From positions 20,682-84,681 of the forward strand of contig BBCA01000007.1 of the NCBI GenBank assembly GCA_001311805.1: a DNA stretch of 64,000 bases, given 5' to 3'. Shown here piece by piece: positions 61,307-64,000 of the stretch (position 1 is the first letter of the stretch; every line of letters starts with the position of its first letter). A program made the translations under genes and the position numbers. Below the pieces are notes generated by a model. The model was not told the DNA's origin, did not search any database, and was given only the letters and a program-made list of their open reading frames with translations. The stretch comes from Lentibacillus juripiscarius JCM 12147. Lineage in GTDB: Bacteria > Bacillota > Bacilli > Bacillales_D > Amphibacillaceae.

Positions 61307-61480
61307 TTAATCGAGGAGCCGATTCATTTCATCAACAGACATAATTCGGGCTGACCTGTGGATATCCTCTATATCGTACGACCCATCCCCATCACAAACA
61401 CTGCAACGGTATTGCCAGCCCTCATCGTCCGACAGCATCCCTGTTCCTTCACAGGCCTTGCACGTGTAACCTCGATCCAC
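61307..61480 (-). CDS. small zinc-finger protein downstream of aconitase
   Basis: Fifty-seven residues. Two CxxCxGxG elements, YTCKACEGTGMLSDD and YRCSVCDGDGSYD, make a four-cysteine zinc site like half of the DnaJ zinc finger, followed by a short acidic helix (IMSVDEMNRLLD). GTG start at 61480, four bases after AAGGAGGGTG. It lies 15 bases after the aconitase stop on the same strand and before the operon terminator, so it is co-transcribed. I know no function for it; a chaperone or iron-sulfur helper is a guess. Confidence 0.75.
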   Translation of the reverse strand: MDRGYTCKACEGTGMLSDDEGWQYRCSVCDGDGSYDIEDIHRSARIMSVDEMNRLLD

Positions 61481-61495
61481 TATACACCCTCCTTG

Positions 61496-63439
61496 TTATT
61501 GCCGGTCTTTTGCCCAGTTGATAATACCGCCTTTAAGCATAATGTCAACCTGGCGCTCAGACAGGCTGTGCTTGACTTTAATCTGTTCATCCTTATCTTT
61601 TACGCTAATGAAAAATTCATTCCCCTGCTGAATTTTATTCCGTATATCATCCAGTACAAGCACATCACCGGAGGAAAGTTTCTCATAGTCATCTTCATTA
61701 ACAAAAGTTAACGGCAATACACCGAAGTTAACAAGGTTTTGCCAGTGGATTCGGGCAAAGTCTTTCACAAGAGCTACGCGTAAGCCTAAATACCTCGGGG
61801 CAAGCGCGGCATGTTCACGGCTTGATCCCTGACCGTAGTTATAACCGCCTACTATCGCGTGGCCACCTTTTTCAACCGTTTCTTTTCCACGTTTGTAATA
61901 CGTGTCATCAATAATTTCGAATGTGAATTTGCTGATTTCAGGCAGGTTACTCCGGTATGGCAGAACTCTTGCTCCACCTGCAAGAATTTCGTCAGTAGAT
62001 ATGTTATCATTCATTTTCAGCAAAATTGGCAGTTCGAAACGGTCCGGCATTTCATCCATTGCCGGGATGGATGCGATGTTCGGGCCTTTCTTCAATTCAA
62101 CATTTTTGCTTCGTCATATGGAAGTGGTGCATCGAGCAAATCCATGTTCGCTTCTGCATGTTTTGGCTCTTTAATCTTCGGATAATCATCTTCCAATGTG
62201 CGCGGGTCGGTAATCACACCTGTCAGTGCAGATGCAGCTGCTGTTTCCGGGCTGCACAGGAATACACTGTCCTCTTTTGTTCCCGAACGTCCAGGGAAGT
62301 TCCTTGGAGTTGTACGGAGGCTGTTCCTGCCTGTTGCTGGAGCCTGCCCCATGCCGATACAGCCGTTACACCCGGCCTGATGCAAGCGGGCGCCGGATCG
62401 CAAAAGGCTCGCAATATGACTTTCACTTACTAAGTCAGTCAGCATTTGTCTCGACGTTGGGTTAATGTCATAGGAAACCCCATCCGCGATGTTTTTCCCT
62501 TTCACAATCTCTGCGGCGATGGCAAAGTCACGGAAACCCGGGTTTGCTGACGATCCGATATAAGACTGATAAATCGTTGTGCCAGCGAGCTCACTGACAG
62601 GAACAACATTTCCGGGGCTGGAAGGCTTTGCGATAAGCGGCTCAAGTTCGGAAAGGTCAATTTCTTCCAAAATATCATAGGTCGCATCTTTATCAGCGGT
62701 TAGCTCAACCCAGTCATCTTCCCGGTCCTGTGTCTTCAAAAAGCGTTTTATTTCTTTGTCCGATGGGAATACCGTTCCAGTTGCACCCAGTTCCGCACCC
62801 ATATTGGCGATGACGTGACGGTCCATTGCACTTAAATTCTCCACACCAGGGCCGAAATACTCGATAACTTTGCCGACACCGCCCTTTACGTCATGCCTGC
62901 GGAGAAGCTCCAGAATAACATCCTTTGCACTTACCCAGTCCGGCAACTTTCCGGTAAGTTTAACCCCCCATACTTCCGGCATCTTAACGTAAAAAGGTTC
63001 ACCAGCAATCGCCATGGCTACATCAATTCCGCCGGCGCCCATGGCAAGCATCCCCCATACAACCATTGGCACACGTATGGCTGTCAGAACCGAGAAGTGT
63101 TTTTCCCGGCTTCGCCAACCGCTGCATATGTACGGGGTGGCTCACACCATTCCCTGGTCTAGAGTAATGCACGCCGAAACGCTGTGCTGCACTTTCCAGG
63201 AATAAGTGGTCATCAGGGTTCTTACTGTCTTCTTGAATCAGGTTGTGGTCGACATATTGCGCAGACGCCTCGGTTTTCGCATGATCAAGGTTCATGGCTT
63301 CCAGCTCAAGCATGACAAGCGTGCCGGTAGCATCCTGGGTTAGCGTCTGGTCGATCTTCAAGCCGATCTCTTTCCCAGGGGTCATCTCACCGTCCATCAG
63401 ATGATCCTTAATTAGCTTCTGGGTAATATTCAACGACAT
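61496..63439 (-). CDS. aconitate hydratase, Aquifex type
   Basis: 4Fe-4S enzyme that interconverts citrate and isocitrate. About 648 residues, the short form, unlike the 900-residue CitB usual in Bacillus. GSDSHTC holds the first cluster cysteine, GCNGCIGMGQAP the other two. MLAMGAGGIDVAMAIAG and YQSYIGSSANPGFRDFA lie between, and NYGQGSSREHAALAPRYLG with substrate residues lies in the swivel domain. One extra G near 63053 and a loss near 62095 break the frame. LeuC-like enzymes are excluded by the fused swivel domain. Confidence 0.9.
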
Positions 63440-63670
63440 TGAATACCTCCTTATATTTTACACCTTCCTATACACCATTAGTATATGAAGGTTGCTCCAT
63501 AATTATTTGCGAATAAAATTGCTCTATTCCTCTATATACCACCAAATGAATAAACGTAAACATCCAGGGTATGGAAATAAACTGGCTTATTTTTCAACAC
63601 AATATACATTCATCATTTGATTTATCCCGGACATACTATGCGTGAATCACTTTAAAAGGAGTGGTTATTG

Positions 63671-63843
63671 ATGGGTCGAGATGAACACCGCACGAATCGC
63701 AGAGGAAGACAACGACTGGCACAGACTCCTGAATATGCCAAAACAGACAATAAAGCAGTTGAATTCTCAGAGGAATTTGCCGACCACGATGACAAAGAGG
63801 CACAAGCAAGAATGCGGGCAGCCTATGAACGGTTGAACAATAA
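63671..63843 (+). CDS. YfhD-like small protein
   Basis: About 57 residues, hydrophilic, like Bacillus YfhD: MGRDEHRTNRRGRQRLAQTP, VEFSEEFADHDDKEAQARMR. YfhD-type proteins are found in spore formers, function unknown. GGAG lies nine bases before the ATG. As written the frame stays open through the terminator to the end of the window; one missing base would bring it to TAA at 63841-63843, in line with the other errors here. Confidence 0.7.
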
Positions 63844-63856
63844 AAGTAATACAACA

Positions 63857-63888
63857 AAAGTGTCCCAGGGGTCCCTGGGACACTTTTT
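63857..63888 (+). terminator. terminator of the YfhD-like gene
   Basis: AAAGTGTCCCAGGG and CCCTGGGACACTTT are perfectly complementary around two bases, followed by TT. A very strong hairpin. Confidence 0.9.
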
Positions 63889-63889
63889 G

Positions 63890-63955
63890 GTGTGGGTGCG
63901 GTGGGGGTGCCTGTCGGTGGGGGTGCCTGGTCGGTGGGGGTGCCTGTCACCGCCC
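63890..63955. repeat. GGTGGGGGTGCCTG short repeats
   Basis: Three close copies of GGTGGGGGTGCCTG(G)TC, the last followed by CACCGCCCG. On the other strand this reads GACAGGCACCCCCACC, a motif common between genes in Bacillaceae. The remaining 45 bases to the window end hold nothing I recognise. Confidence 0.75.
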
Positions 63956-64000
63956 GAATTTTGTCGAATTTTGTCATTTGGTAATAACCATGTGATTTTA

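Noticed and set aside
63671..64000. 113-codon antisense frame and long readthrough of the YfhD-like frame
   Set aside because: Both cross a perfect terminator hairpin and low-complexity repeats; a single missing base explains the absent stop.

Overview
The window comes from a spore-forming Firmicute of the Bacillaceae, most like the salt-tolerant genera near Virgibacillus, Oceanobacillus or Lentibacillus. Evidence: moderate G+C, strong AGGAGG ribosome sites, frequent TTG/GTG starts, a yclNOPQ siderophore operon, tandem T-boxes ahead of trpEGDCFBA, spore coat proteins (CotW-, CotX-, CotF-like, DUF2642), a YfhD-like protein, and several Bacillaceae-style dispersed intergenic repeats. The genus is inferred; no rRNA is present.

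A technical point governs the whole reading. About two thirds of the genes are broken by one or more single-base indels, nearly always in or beside a homopolymer, and in each case I checked the downstream frame resumes a well-conserved protein. Housekeeping genes are hit as often as accessory ones. I treat this as sequencing error and annotate whole genes across the breaks, rather than as pseudogenes.

Layout. 0-3.8 kb: yclNOPQ iron-siderophore ABC importer under a Fur box. 3.9-9.3 kb: DsbA-like oxidoreductase, metallo-hydrolase, type 2 IPP isomerase (fni), HD hydrolase, aldo/keto reductase. 9.5-10.4 kb: an HTH plus RelE-like pair resembling a toxin-antitoxin module. 10.6-22.8 kb: amidase, GNAT, tag, sseA, pepT, VanY-type carboxypeptidase, fructosamine-kinase-like and deaminase genes, a Rex-box-linked EIIC-like membrane protein, nitroreductase, ddl. 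22.9-30.3 kb: promoter, two tandem tryptophan T-boxes, then trpEGDCFBA. 30.7-30.9 kb: tRNA-Thr(CGT) and tRNA-Ser(CGA). 31-33.3 kb: spore coat cluster. 33.7-47.9 kb: glycan locus with nucleotide-sugar enzymes (dehydrogenase, oxidoreductase, aminotransferase, acetyltransferase, 2-epimerase), a D-glucuronyl C5-epimerase and five glycosyltransferases including a CgeB-like one. 48.2-51.9 kb: thioredoxin-like protein and a GntR-controlled ABC exporter with three operators. 52-54.2 kb: selD-mnmH for selenouridine in tRNA. 54.3-64 kb: membrane proteins, LrgAB, hydrolases, a TctA-like transporter, a CotF-like coat protein, an Aquifex-type aconitase with a small zinc-finger gene behind it, and a YfhD-like gene.

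The most interesting part is 31-48 kb. Coat genes of the CotW/CotX type lie next to enzymes that could build a diacetamido-uronic acid nucleotide sugar and epimerise uronic acids in a finished polymer. Together these suggest an acidic, uronate-rich glycan on the spore crust. The assignment is an inference from family membership and gene order.
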